The notes under the pieces are model-generated. The model saw nothing but the letters and a program-made list of their open reading frames with translations. It did not search any database and had not been told where the DNA came from. A stretch of DNA of 64,000 bases from Saccharum officinarum. Its lineage: Eukaryota; Streptophyta; Magnoliopsida; Poales; Poaceae. Shown piece after piece: positions 18,649 through 29,860 of this stretch. The stretch spans positions 99,633,384 to 99,697,383 of the forward strand of contig CM036168.1 of assembly GCA_020631735.1 (NCBI GenBank), given 5' to 3'. The translations under genes were made by a program, and so were the position numbers. The number at the start of each line of letters is the position of its first letter. Position 1 is the stretch's first letter.

Positions 18649-19661
18649 ATGGCCCGCACGAAGCAGACTGCCCGTAAGTCCACAGGTGGAAGAGCACCCC
18701 GACACCAGTTGGCCCCGCGGGAGCGCCGTAGCACGGACACCTTTCTGAGCGAGTTTGGCATGCCAACTTTGCTTTGGAGAGTGCTCCATGATGTGGGGTA
18801 CCCGGAGGGTCAGGAGTCGGTGTACTCTTGGAGTGAGAGCCAGTTAGCTGAGGATGGACTGACAGTAGTGGAGATCACCATCCCTGCTCTTGGTGGTGCT
18901 CCAGAGTGGGATGGTTGGCACTTGAAGTTTGAGGGACGTACTCCGGTTGAGGGTGCAGAGGGAGCAGCTTTCCGTGTCATTAGGGACATCATGAGCAGAT
19001 TTCCCAACGAGCTGGCAGCAACCTTGGCTGGCACTTTTCCAAGAGATGATCCTCGCGATGCTATTTGGGTGCAGCCGCAAGGAAGTGCTTTAGTCAGAAG
19101 CCCAAACGAAGGACACGCTAGTGACAACCACGCTATGAGTGCGATGTATGCAGCTATCAGAGCATACGAGGGTCTTGAGTGCACTTATTGGACTTTGACT
19201 GGTTTGCGTGGTGATGATCGGCTCAAAGCAAGAAAACAAAAGAAGAAGCAGACACGTGCTATAACTAGTTTGCAGGAGCAGTTGGCTGACATGAGCTTGC
19301 AGCGAGACCAGGCTCTAGAGAGAGGTGATAGTGCTCTACAGCGGGTGCATACATTGACTCAGACCAACAATAATGCATACCGCATGATTGGACAGTTGGT
19401 TAAGAAAGGAATAAAGCCTGGAACGAGAGGAACCTTCTGAGGCAGAGGGTCGAGGAGCTAGAGGAGTACAATGTCAACTTGCATGAGGAGTTTCATGCGC
19501 TCTACAACGGAATTGGCCCGTATGCTTCTCCAGAAGCCGCCGGTATGGACGTCGACGACGACGAGGATGAGCCTGTAGCCGCACCTGCCGACGACGATGA
19601 TGTTGCTACTGATGGTAGCGATGGTGACGTCTCTGACCCCGACGATGGCCCCGAGGAGTAG
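18649..19661 (+). pseudogene. Element A ORF1: histone H3-tail-like retrotransposon protein (frameshifted)
   Basis: The ATG at 18649 follows TACAG. After Met the product reads ARTKQTARKSTGGRAPRHQL, matching the H3 N-terminal tail except R for K14 and H for K18. There is no histone fold. Next comes a middle domain with FGMPTLLWRVL, WDGWHLKFEGRTP and MSRFPNELAAT. A Lys-rich/coiled-coil part follows, then the conserved EEYNVNLHEEF and a very acidic tail (MDVDDDEDEP ... PDDGPEE) ending at TAG 19659-19661. The first frame stops at 19438-19440; comparison with B places an apparent 1-nt deletion near 19412, after which another frame carries the C-terminal part. Total span is about 337 codons, against 350 in B. 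It sits between leader and gag, in gag sense. Function unknown; chromatin mimicry is inferred. Confidence 0.85.
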
Positions 19662-20021
19662 GCTAGTTGCTTCGCGTTAGCTACTAGGCCCTGTCACGAT
19701 GACCTTCTTTTGGCTTCATGTATCTTGATTTATCTCGTTCGAACCTTGAGACTTAGTAGAATGTTGGATCTTGGTTGTTCATGCGATACCTGAGCGCATA
19801 AAGTCCAGTGTGTGTATGCTGGCAACGTGGTTGTATTGGATGTGATGTTTGCATTTGAAGTAATTTAATTAGTGATGTTGTTTTAATTGGAATGCGACTA
19901 TTGTGCCTCTGTTTTATTGCATGACTTTGTTCTCTCCAATGAATTCAGTATGGCATAATTTTTCATTCACTCACAATTACTACAGCTTCGCTTAATCATT
20001 ACTTGTTGCTGTAATATGCAG
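19662..20021 (+). other. Element A ORF1-gag spacer
   Basis: 360 bp of non-coding sequence ending CTGTAATATGCAG directly before the gag ATG, an acceptor-like context. The same spacer is recognisable in B (55866-56206, minus). Confidence 0.65.
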
Positions 20022-22083
20022 ATGGCAAACACTCGCCGCGCCACGTATGAGGCTACTGAAACTGGTGGAAATGGTGCCGGGGTAGGTGGGAGTGGTGAAA
20101 ACAACGCCAACCATAATGAGCCACACCTAGAGCCGCATTTGCCGCCTCCTCCACTGCTCACTGCAGAGGTATTCTTTGCACAGTTTTTGGGAAGTCAGCG
20201 CAATGCCGAGCAGTCATAGAAGAATATGGAAGATTTTTTGTGCACCATTGCCAACAATGTGCAACATGGTAACAACCAAGATGGTGGCAATAGAGTGAAT
20301 CAGTATAACAACTTCAAGGATTTCATGGACACTAGGCCGCCAATTTTCAAGGAAGCAACCGAGCCACTTGACGCTGAAGAATGGATCAACACTATAGAAG
20401 ATAAGTTCCGTGTGTTAAGGCTGACAGAAGTACTAAAGATAGAGTATGCTGCACATCAGTTACAAGGACCAGCAGGGATGTGGTGGAAGCATCATCGCAC
20501 CACCTTCCCTCTAAATGCTCAGATTTCGTGGAGAGAGTTCACTAAAGCCTTCCGTGGAGTTTATATTCCATCAGGGCTAGTTGAGATGAAGTTGGGAGAG
20601 TTCTTGACTTTAAATCAGGGCACCAAAACCGTGACACGGTATTTACATGCCTTCAACAACTTGTGTCGTTATGCTCCTGACATGGTTGACACAAATGCTA
20701 AGAGAATTGCTAGCTTCAAGAGAGGGTTAGGTCCGAAGATGATGAAGCATGTGGGTACCAATACCCGCGCCAGATTCAATGACTTCATCAGTGATTATCT
20801 GAAACAAGAGAAGAACAACAACGCGTACACAACATCCAAGACTCGTAAGATAGCCTTTGAGTCAGGACCGTCATAGCCAAGAGTTGTCACTACTAATCAT
20901 TCGACCTATCGCCCGTCTGCACCAGGTGCAAGGTTTAGACCACCGCAACATAAAACTCAGAATTACAAGGGACCGCAGAAGCCATACAAGATGGCCGTGC
21001 CGCCAGCAAGGACAGCCGCAACTGCGGGACAAGGTAACTTGAAGGGAGCTATCGGATCTGCTGGTACAGTGAAGATACCCTATTACAATTGTGATCAGCC
21101 AGACCACTTTTCCAAGTTCTGTCCTTATCCGCCCCGAAAGAAGCAACAGACCTATAATGCTCGGGTACACCACACCACTGTGGACGAGATTCCTGAGGGA
21201 GAGCCCGTAACTGCTGGTAAGTTTCCTGTTAACCAAAACCCTACAGTTGTTCTATTTAATTCTGGATCATCGCATTCTTTTATGAGTCAAGCATTTGCAC
21301 GGAAACATGAACAACTATGCACAGACTTAAGTTATGGTTATCGTATAAGTTCAGCAGGGGCTGATGTTTTAACCAATCAGATGGTTCGAGGGGCAACCCT
21401 TGAGTTAGGTAGTCAAAAGTTTTGAGTAAACTTGATAGTTATGCCTGAACTAGTTCTGGATGTCATCATAGAGATGAATTGGATGAAGGAATGGAGAGCA
21501 GTTATAGATACAGGAAGTCGGGTACTTACCCTGAAGGATCCCCAGGGAGAGGGTACTTTCCAGGTACTATTGCCCAAAAGAACAAACCTTGTGAGTGTGA
21601 CATGTGCTATGGAAGTCATTCCGATTCATCAGATTCCGGTCGTGTGTGAGTTTCCGAATGTGTTTCCAGATGAGTTACCTGGTCTTCCGCCAGATAAAGA
21701 TGTTGAGTTTGGAATTGAGTTGATCCCCGAGACAACTCCAATTTCAAAGAGACCTTATCAGATGCCTCCGGATGAGTTAGCGGAGCTGAAGAAGCAACTA
21801 GAGGAGTTGTTAAAAAAGGGGTTTATCCGGCCAAGTAAGTCTGAATGGGGATGTCCTGCCTTGTTTGTGAAGAAAAAGAAAGATGATACTTTGAGAATGT
21901 GTGTGGATTATAGGCCTCTTAATGCTATAACTATCAAGAATAACTATCCCTTACCCCACATTGATATTTTGTTTGATCAGTTAGCCAAAGCCAGAGTGTT
22001 CTCTAAAATAGATTTAAGATCGGGTTACTATCAGATAAAGATTAGACCACAAGATATACCAAAAACCGCCTTTTCTACCAGAT
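20022..22083 (+). pseudogene. Element A gag-pol remnant (gag, protease, start of RT)
   Basis: One reading frame from the ATG at 20022 (MANTRRATYEATET) runs to the breakpoint at 22083. It is broken only by in-frame stops TAG 20217, TAG 20874 and TGA 21423; there are no frameshifts. Gag capsid shows FKDFMDTRPPIFKEA, EEWINTIEDKFRVL and GPAGMWWKHHRTTFPL. The zinc knuckle reads YYNCDQPDHFSKFC, with the first Cys lost. The protease reads FNSGSSHSF, where the catalytic Asp is Asn. RT begins with [12 protein letters not shown] and keeps [12 protein letters not shown], then ends abruptly at KTAFSTR where D's LTR begins. RNase H and integrase are absent. Clearly dead. Confidence 0.92.
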
Positions 22084-25000
22084 AATGACTTTACTAAGTG
22101 CAGAAATTGCATTATTAAGCGGATGGAAATATAGGTCATCGACCCAAACCTTGCAACCTTGCCCAAAAGACTCTAGATGGACTCTACAACAAAAGTCATG
22201 AAAGGTTCGTGTTGAGCAAATGCTCAGAAAATGCCCCAATTGATCAAAAAGGATAATTTAAGCTTTATCTGATCCTACTTTGGTCAAAGTAGAAATATAG
22301 TTTCTATACTAGTTTTGATGTTGGACCTTAAATAAAAGTTGTAGTTCATGTTGTGTAGAAGAAATTTTGTTTTTGGACGAAGAGCTAGATCATCTTGGAA
22401 GTAAGTCAAATCGAGGTCACAAGATCAAATTTGCTGCTGATTTCAGGACTTAGAAATATTCTAAGTCTAGAAATTCATCGACATCGGCGTTGACGTCTCG
22501 CGTTCTCCAAATTTCGTTAAGTAACTTGACTTGAACCCAAAATAGAAGTTGGAGCTAGGTTCATGGAGAAGGGCATGTAAAAAGATGGCACTCGTTTGAC
22601 CTTGTTATGACCCTCAATTTTGGAGTTTGTTAATAGCTGTCAACGCCTTGACACTGTTAATTTAGAACTTAATTACCTGCTAATCCATAGCTCTAATGGT
22701 CTTGCTTCCTTAATACAAGTACAAGGGCATTCTGAGGACAACAACTTTTCTATAGGCGCCAAGGTCCGAATCTGCACCGAATATGCCGAAAACAGACTCC
22801 AAGTCGGGCACAGCAACGCACGCCACGTACTCGATGAATTGACTTCGTGGCAACCATGCCGCCGAGCGCGCCCCACCCTGCCGACGCGTGCGCCTGCCTC
22901 CCTGCTGCACCCAGGCGCCCTACTTGAGTAAGCATCGAATCCCAGCGCGCTCGCCCTCACTCCCTCTGCCCTCCCCCGACGCTCTCTCGCTCTTGGTGCC
23001 GTGCTTGCGTGCGTTGAGCACGACCGCGTCTGCCATGGTCGGCTGGCCGAGCTCGCCACGCCGTGTCTCCACCACCCCGAGCTTCCTCGTGTCCATCCAC
23101 GTGCACCACAGGCTCCGCCGCCCTCTCTTTGGCCTCTCGAGTCCCTCCCCGGCCCTTCTTCACCGCCGTGGCGTGCTGTCACCGGTGCCGTGGCCACCGC
23201 GGACGCGTGTGCGCGTGGCCAGGCCAACCTGGCCCGCCTCCGGCCTAACTGAGTGGCCACGCACGGGTGTGCAGGCCTGTGGGAGCTCCCCTGCAACTTA
23301 TTCGACGCCGACGACGACCGCAGCCACCTGAATCGCGAGCGCCGGCGACGCTGCTCTGTTCCGGCCAGGTGAGGAAGAAGAAGGACCACGCGCAGGAATA
23401 TGATGTTCTCCAGGGGGTTAAGTGAATAGACAGTGACTCGGATGAATAGTGCCAGAAAGGATCCATTTGTTCGTATTTAATATGTTTTCTTCAGGGTCCT
23501 CGATGCAAGATTTAGATTCCTTTTCTTTCTGATTTTTGCAGATTTGAATGCTCCACTTTGAAAATTCATAGTAATTCGTACAAAAATAGTAAAATAGAAA
23601 ATGAGGACTTTTTGGAATCCTTGTGAAATTCTCTATGCATTAGATCTATATTGTGGCATGTTTTAGTTTAAATATTTTGCTGTAAAAATAGATCTATGCA
23701 GCTAGGTTCCTGTTACTTGCCATGTCTTGTGTTTTTCATAACTGCAGTTTTTATGCTCAAATAAATATGAAATTTTTTCAGAGTGCTAATAATGTGATTG
23801 TTGTTGTCTAGTAAAACTTTCAGGAGTTTAGGATTTATAGTTTAAGAGTTATAAAAATAACAAATGCCCTGTATTGCTTTGCTTCTACTCTAAACAGTTC
23901 TGCATGTTTGAATTAATTAGCTCAGTTAAGTTATGAATCATGACTTGGTGAAAATACATAAGTTGTGGTACTTTTCTTAAGCTTTCCAAAAAGTTAAATA
24001 TCATGATTTTTGGCTAAGTAGATCTTGAGTTATACTTGCTTAAATCTATGTGGCTGTTTCTGCCCAAAACCAGAGAGGGTTTCCTTGTTCTTACTGTGGG
24101 GCCTTCTTAATAGTATAATTAGCTTTAGGTGTTTACAACAAAGTTGTTTAGAATTTGCTAAGCTTTCTAAAAAGTCTAGAACCACATTTTATTGGACATG
24201 TATAACTTCATTTATAGCTATTTAAAGTGGCATGTCAGTTTCTGTCTATGTTTTGGATAGAGATGCAATTATTGCATTAGTTGACCCTTCTAACTGTAAA
24301 ATCATCTTAATATGAGAATAACAAAGTTGTAGAAAATTCATTTATCTAGCTTCTGTTAAAATTTGGTGGTATTTGGCCTTGTGGTTTGTGAGTTATGTCT
24401 ATTTAAAGTTGGGTTTCAGAAATGGCTGCTTTCTGTCAATTGTGGACCAGTTTCTGTAAATGGGTATAATTGACTTAGTTAACTTGAGAATCATGCTTAG
24501 AGGATTAAAGATGAATTGTAGAAAATTTCATAAGCTTTCTAGAATGTCTTGTCGCATGGCTATTGGAATTGTATAACTCCAGTTATGATCCAAACATGCA
24601 GCTATTGTTTGCAGTCTAGAAATAGATAGATGATAGTTGTGGTTGTTTACTCCATTGTTGCTAAGTGTGGCTTATACCCTTGTTGATGGTCAAGTTAAGA
24701 TACTTATGATCTTGTTAAACTTGTGTTATGCTTGATGTGCTTGCCCTCTTTAAGTGGTTGTGCGATGTTAGTTAAATAGCTTTTGGTGTCTATGTCTTAA
24801 TCGTCTGTTTACTTGAATGATTATGTGATGCATCTGGTGTTACCATTTATCATATTCATACGCATACATCTTGCATCTCATTTAGGTTCGCTAGATGCAC
24901 CACGTGAAGGATGAGATGTTGAAGCCAAACCTAAATACGGTGTTTGGTGGACCCATCCTGAAGATGGAAGGACTAATCAAGTGTCGGGATGGACGATGCT

Positions 25001-26547
25001 CGCCAAGCGAGTGTCATCTGTCAATCACTAACCTTGTGTTTGATCCCAGGCAAGCCCCGGAGCATTCTAAGCCTCCTACTTTATAAAAGCAATTGAGTAT
25101 ATATATGTTATATATGTATTGTTGCATTAAGTTGTAGGAGTTGAGTGAAATCGTTGATGCATTTATTACTATCCTTGCCTACCTTATTACATTCTTATCC
25201 TGCTAGGTTTAGGGTTGAATAAATGCTTAGCCCTGCTTAGACCGGTAGCGATCGGTGATTTCCTGTCATCGACAATTATAGGTGGTTACTGGGAAACTTT
25301 AGCTATGGAATGGATGATATGCTGGAAATAACCAAGTGTTGATGAATAATTGGAGACCGGACGGAATAAGTATTGGGCAACCAGACAGGGTTCTGGGGTG
25401 CTTGTAGTTTCCGTCTATGTCGATTAAGGACCGACCGTTGTTGGCCCTCGGGTCATGTTGAACGCATGCCTCACATTTAGCTGGCCGGATAAAGTACCTT
25501 CCGACCGCGAAGCTGGGAGATTATTCGGGCCGAGTGGATTGCTCGCAACGCACTGTACCGGAGCAGTAGTGGCAGGATACGGGGGCGCGATGATAAGGCC
25601 AAAGAGCAGTCGGGTGGCCCCCGGGTACATGTGGTTCCTGGCAAGCTCACGACTTTACCTGAATGGTTGACTCGGTGACCAACACCTCACTTTAGCGGGT
25701 GAGTGAGGTTTGTGTGAGGAATAACTTACCAGCTGGTTAATAATCGATTCGAATCGCCATCGTTCACTGGATAGTGAACACTTGACTCTAGTTACTGCAT
25801 CGTAGTAATGATTATGGAACATGGATGGTTATGTGGATGATGTTGAAAATGCTAAACCTGAAATGGTAACCTTTGATGTTAATGGTTAATCAAGTGATTG
25901 CTTTAGCATAGGTGCTTACCTAGATTGAATAGGTTATAATAAAGATGATGCAAAAATACTTAAATTAGTTGATTCATGGTAACTTATGCTTTTCGCAAAT
26001 GAGTCAAGCCAGCCCACTGAAAGAAAGCCTTGCATACTCCTTGGTGTCATTATTTCTGGTTTATGACGGGTAAGTCTAGCTGAGTACCTTCTCGTACTCA
26101 GAGTTTATTCCCACTTGTTGCAGGTTGTGATATAACATAGCTACTGCAAGATTTGGATGGCTCCTACTGTAATGACGGAGTATGATCATGGCATGATCCT
26201 TCTGAGCTATCTTGTCTCTCATGCTTTTGTTGGAATTTGACCTTGGTACTGGCATGTATTTGAATTAAGGTGATATTAGTTTCAAACTATTTTGCTTCCG
26301 CTACTTTTGAACTTGAGTTGTAATAACTCTACTGAACTCCGATATATGTTGAATTACTTATGAAATGGATGTAACATATGACCTGTTATGTTGGACCACT
26401 ATGATCTTGGCTTGTATGTTGGTTGGTTTGAAATCCCTCGTGATTTTATTGGACTACCGGGGTTATAGGAGCTTAAGTACGGGAATTTAATTGCTCCGGC
26501 GATTGTTTTTGTACTTTTGTTCTTATAATTTGGGCGGTTCCGTGACA
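22084..26547 (+). mobile_element. Element D 5' LTR, truncated at its start (4464 bp)
   Basis: Matches the D 3' LTR from 44168 onward, so the first 293 bp are missing. Adding 293 gives 4757 bp, exactly the length of the 3' LTR without B. It ends CGGTTCCGTGACA, followed by the PBS. The GC-rich block lies at 22850-23345 and the LTR hairpin at 26080-26101. Conserved words include GGCAAGCCCCGGAGCATT (about 25049), GATTCGAATCGCCATCG and GGTTTGAAATCCCTCGTG. ORFs in the GC block are open on both strands and are not called. Confidence 0.9.
26080..26101 (+). promoter_or_regulatory. Conserved LTR hairpin (element D, 5' LTR)
   Basis: CTGAGTAC, loop CTTCTC, GTACTCAG: a perfect 8-bp stem between GGGTAAGTCTAG and CACTTGTTGCAG. 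Confidence 0.65.
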
Positions 26548-26549
26548 GT

Positions 26550-26561
26550 TGGTATCAGAGC
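26550..26561 (+). other. Element D primer-binding site (tRNA-iMet type)
   Basis: TGGTATCAGAGC, two bases after the LTR end at 26547. This is the standard complement to the 3' end of initiator methionine tRNA used by many plant LTR retrotransposons. Confidence 0.92.
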
Positions 26562-26984
26562 AAGGTTCAACACTAAACATGTCATATGTGTGTTGAAAAC
26601 AAAGGTTTTTGTTTGCAAAATGATGTTTTTGACAACCTATAGCTACTACATATATAGGTTTGTTCAAATCTGAATTTTAAATCTAAGTATGCCAGTGGTC
26701 ATTTCCTTTATGCCCAATTAAGGACCCTTAGGTGGCTTAATTAAGTACTAACTTGGGGGGTTTTAAATTTTTGCATCTACGCCCAAGCCAAGGTATGTAT
26801 GAGTGATAACTTGACCGCACCGTTACCCTGTGGTCGAATGGTAGTGGTAACCTTCATATATGAAATAGCCATATATGTCGCTAGAGTTATATTCTTGCAA
26901 CGTCGCACCTACGCCAAGGTAAGTGTGAGCTGGGAGAGCATGACCGTTCAACCATCGGTCTAGGAGAGAGTTAGCTATGGTTAC
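26562..26984 (+). other. Element D leader, left part
   Basis: Non-coding leader related to those of A, B and C. It includes CTTAATTAAGTACTAACTTGGGGG and a hairpin at 26942-26960, and is interrupted by element C at 26985. The last five bases, GTTAC (26980-26984), are C's target duplication. Confidence 0.8.
26942..26960 (+). promoter_or_regulatory. Leader hairpin, element D
   Basis: GACCG (26942-26946) pairs with CGGTC (26956-26960). Relative to A and C (GATCG/CGATC) both sides of the stem changed together, a compensatory pair. Confidence 0.65.
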
Positions 26985-29824
26985 TGTAACAGAACCGACC
27001 AAATTATAAGAGCACAAGTACAAAAACAAGCACCGAAGCGCTCAAATTTTCGAACTTGAGCCCATATAATCCCGGTAGTCAATCGAAACCACGAAGGATT
27101 TCAAACCAACTTGCTTACAACCAGGATCGCATCATTCAACATACAACATCATACGTTACATTTCACAAGTAGTGCGGAAATAAGTTTACACAAACGGAGT
27201 CGCAATTATTACAAACCAAGTTTATAAAAGTAGCGGAAGCAAACACACACCAGTTGTTTAACTACTGCCAGTCTTGATGATCAACAACCCGCAAAAGCAT
27301 GAGAAAAGTACATAAAAGATGATCACGCCCAAGTGATCTAGTCTTCTTCACCCGCAGGGTGGAGACAAGTTTTGCAGAAGCCTTGATAGAGCATATCATC
27401 TGCAACAGGAGGGAATAAACCCTGAGTACTGGAATGTACTCAGCTAGACTTACCCGTCAAAAACTAGAAATAAGATGACACCAAGGATTATGCAAGGCTT
27501 ACACAAGAGGCTAGCTGACATAACATTTTGCATAAAGGCATAAGTAATTGAAACTCTTATAACCTGTACTAGCAGTTATTTTTAGCATTTACCTGTCATC
27601 TATCTTAGCACCTGTACTAAACATGCACTTGATTATAATCAAACAACATGATTATTATATCCATAGCAGGTATATCATTATGGCAACATTGTATCATTCC
27701 CTTAACCACCAGTTCATTTAATGAGATCTACGTTGCCGCTGCTCAAGTCAAGTGCTCACTAACCGGGAGCGACGACGATTCGAATCGAATTCCTATCCAG
27801 CTGGAGGGGTATTTCTAACTCCAAAAGATATGATCTAAGACAACCTGGAAAGCTTAAGAAATGTATCACAAAATGTTTTCAGATCACAACACTAAGTTCC
27901 AAAGTTTACCTAATCGAAATTCCAAAGTTCCAGAATCTGTTCTCTCTAAACAGAGAGCAGTAAATTCTGGACTGGCACTTTAAACAGCAAAAACTCCCAA
28001 ACTACTAAGTCAAATGCTCCCAAATTTTGACAGAAGCTCATTTACAAATTTTACTACAACTTTGGTATTTACAAGTTTTTCAGCAACCACCTTTATCCAA
28101 GGTCAAACCTAGAAATACTATCAGCTATCCAGAAAACCTAAAATTGTAAAGGTTAAATATTTATTGATGTGGAAAACATTCTCTAAGACCAAACTAATAC
28201 TACTACAAGTTCACAAAGGTCACAAAAACACCAGGAAGTAAGGTGTGCCCACCTAGAATATTTATTTAAATTCATTTCTTAATTTACTTAAGTAATTAAG
28301 TGGAATTTCAAACATGTATGTAAACTGCTCCTAAAATTCTACAAAAATTACAGGAGATTCTCTGACCCAAGAAGAGGCTACTGTAAAAATTGAACTAAAT
28401 TTATTCACAGGAACTTCCTACACAAAATTCCCAAGCCAAAAAGGCTTATTTTTGTATAAATAACAAAACACAGTAAAAAGTGTCAAACAACGGATTTCTT
28501 AATTTTCTTAGACACTCTAGGGTACCAAGACATTCTCCAAAAATTTATATGAACATTGCACATGTAGAAAGATTACTAAAATTCATTTAAGTATTTCCTA
28601 GAATAACAAGATAGCATTATAATTTGAAAAGTACTTAAGCACTACTGCCCAAATTTTTACCAAAGCTAGAGCAAGTATAAATTAGCCTATTCACCAAATT
28701 TCATAATTTTTAGAACACTGAAACTCAAAATATAATTTAAACAAGTTTGCATGTGATTTAAAACACATTTCAAAGACCTATTTAAATAATCCAAAAACTA
28801 ATCATCACATAGCAAACTCATATTTTTCTAAAATACTACACCCTATGCAGATCCTAACAAAATTTATCTCATGATTTTTGAGCAAGTAAAACCCTAGATC
28901 TACATTTTCCAAACTTAACCAAAAATTCTGTAGCAAAATGAATAAAAATGAAAAAGATCTCATTTTAGACTGGGCCGGCCCGGGAAACTACGCGGCCCAA
29001 GACTCGCGGCGTGGCCCGCTCCCGCGCGCGGCCTGCCACGGCTCTCGCCCGCGCGCGCGTGCGACTGACCAGGTGGCCCCACCGGTCAGAGAGAGAGAGG
29101 CGGAGGGCGGAGCTGAGGTCGCCGGAGCTCGCCGTCGGTGAGCCGGCCGATGAAATTGGACGTATGAGCATGACCATGTCATCGAGCTACATTGGTTGGT
29201 GGCAAGAACGGGGCGGCAGAGCCACGGTAAGGTGCTCGCCGTCGGGCATGGCGGACCACCGACCAAAATTTTCATGAGATGGCCATATTAGAACTTTTGT
29301 TCCTTATGAAATTCTCTACAACTTTGCTTAAGGTTGCTCCTCCATGCAAGATCTCTAAACTGGACTTTTTAATTGGTCAAACCAGATCACTCTAGGGGTC
29401 CAACTTAGTCAACAACATTTGGAAGGGCAATCTGGTAATTTTGGTCAACATGAATATTGCTCCACTACTTACCCTAAATGTAATTAAGGTGTTATAAGAC
29501 CTAATTAACCACTCTACATATTGGTTGCACAAAGTTCCTAGTGTCACATTCTTTGGAACAAGTATTTCAATACTTTCACCCAAATATTGCAAGCCCATGT
29601 TGCATGAGTGTGTTGCATAACACTTGCTAGTTATGTTACACTAAAGTGGTTGACATGTCTCACAAAGGAAATTGCACATAAGGTACTTATGTTTTGCACA
29701 CTACTCACTTCTTACTTCACATGAAATATAAACATATCATAAGCTTATGCATGAAATGAATGATGCTTGCTTATGCTCATGCAAATGCAATGCAATTAAG
29801 GAGCTAAACACCTGGGGTGTTACA
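26985..29824 (-). mobile_element. Element C 3' LTR (2840 bp, internal deletion)
   Basis: On the plus strand it runs TGTAACAGAACCGACC ... CCTGGGGTGTTACA. It is preceded by TSD GTTAC (26980-26984). It is 1008 bp shorter than the right LTR; the missing part corresponds to about 38550-39560, most of the GC-rich block and the following AT-rich segment, with the junction near 29265-29272. The LTR hairpin lies at 27422-27443. Elsewhere it matches the right LTR with few substitutions. Confidence 0.93.
27422..27443 (-). promoter_or_regulatory. Conserved LTR hairpin (element C, 3' LTR)
   Basis: CTGAGTAC/GTACTCAG perfect stem with a 6-nt loop; on the element strand it follows GACGGGTAAGTCTAG and precedes CTGTTGCAG. 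Confidence 0.65.
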
Positions 29825-29837
29825 GCCCTCCCCCCTT
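29825..29837 (-). other. Element C polypurine tract
   Basis: AAGGGGGGAGGGC on the minus strand, immediately before the 3' LTR start (TGTAACACC) at 29824. It overlaps the final codons of pol. Confidence 0.93.
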
Positions 29838-29841
29838 ATAA

Positions 29842-29860
29842 AAATCTCGTCCCGAGATTT
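29842..29860 (-). other. Pre-PPT inverted repeat, element C
   Basis: AAATCTCG, TCC, CGAGATTT: an 8-bp perfect stem a few bases upstream of the PPT. Present also in B (52191-52207) and imperfectly in D (43839-43856). Confidence 0.7.

Noticed and set aside
18649..18720. A genuine host histone H3 gene at 18649, 35491 or 57259
   Set aside because: Only the first 20 or so residues match; there is no histone fold and each lies at the ORF1 site of a retrotransposon.
22673..23389. 238-residue minus-strand ORF (and its copy at 44794-45474)
   Set aside because: Antisense to the LTR in a GC-rich island; both strands are open, no domain. The similarity of the two copies only reflects that they are the two D LTRs.
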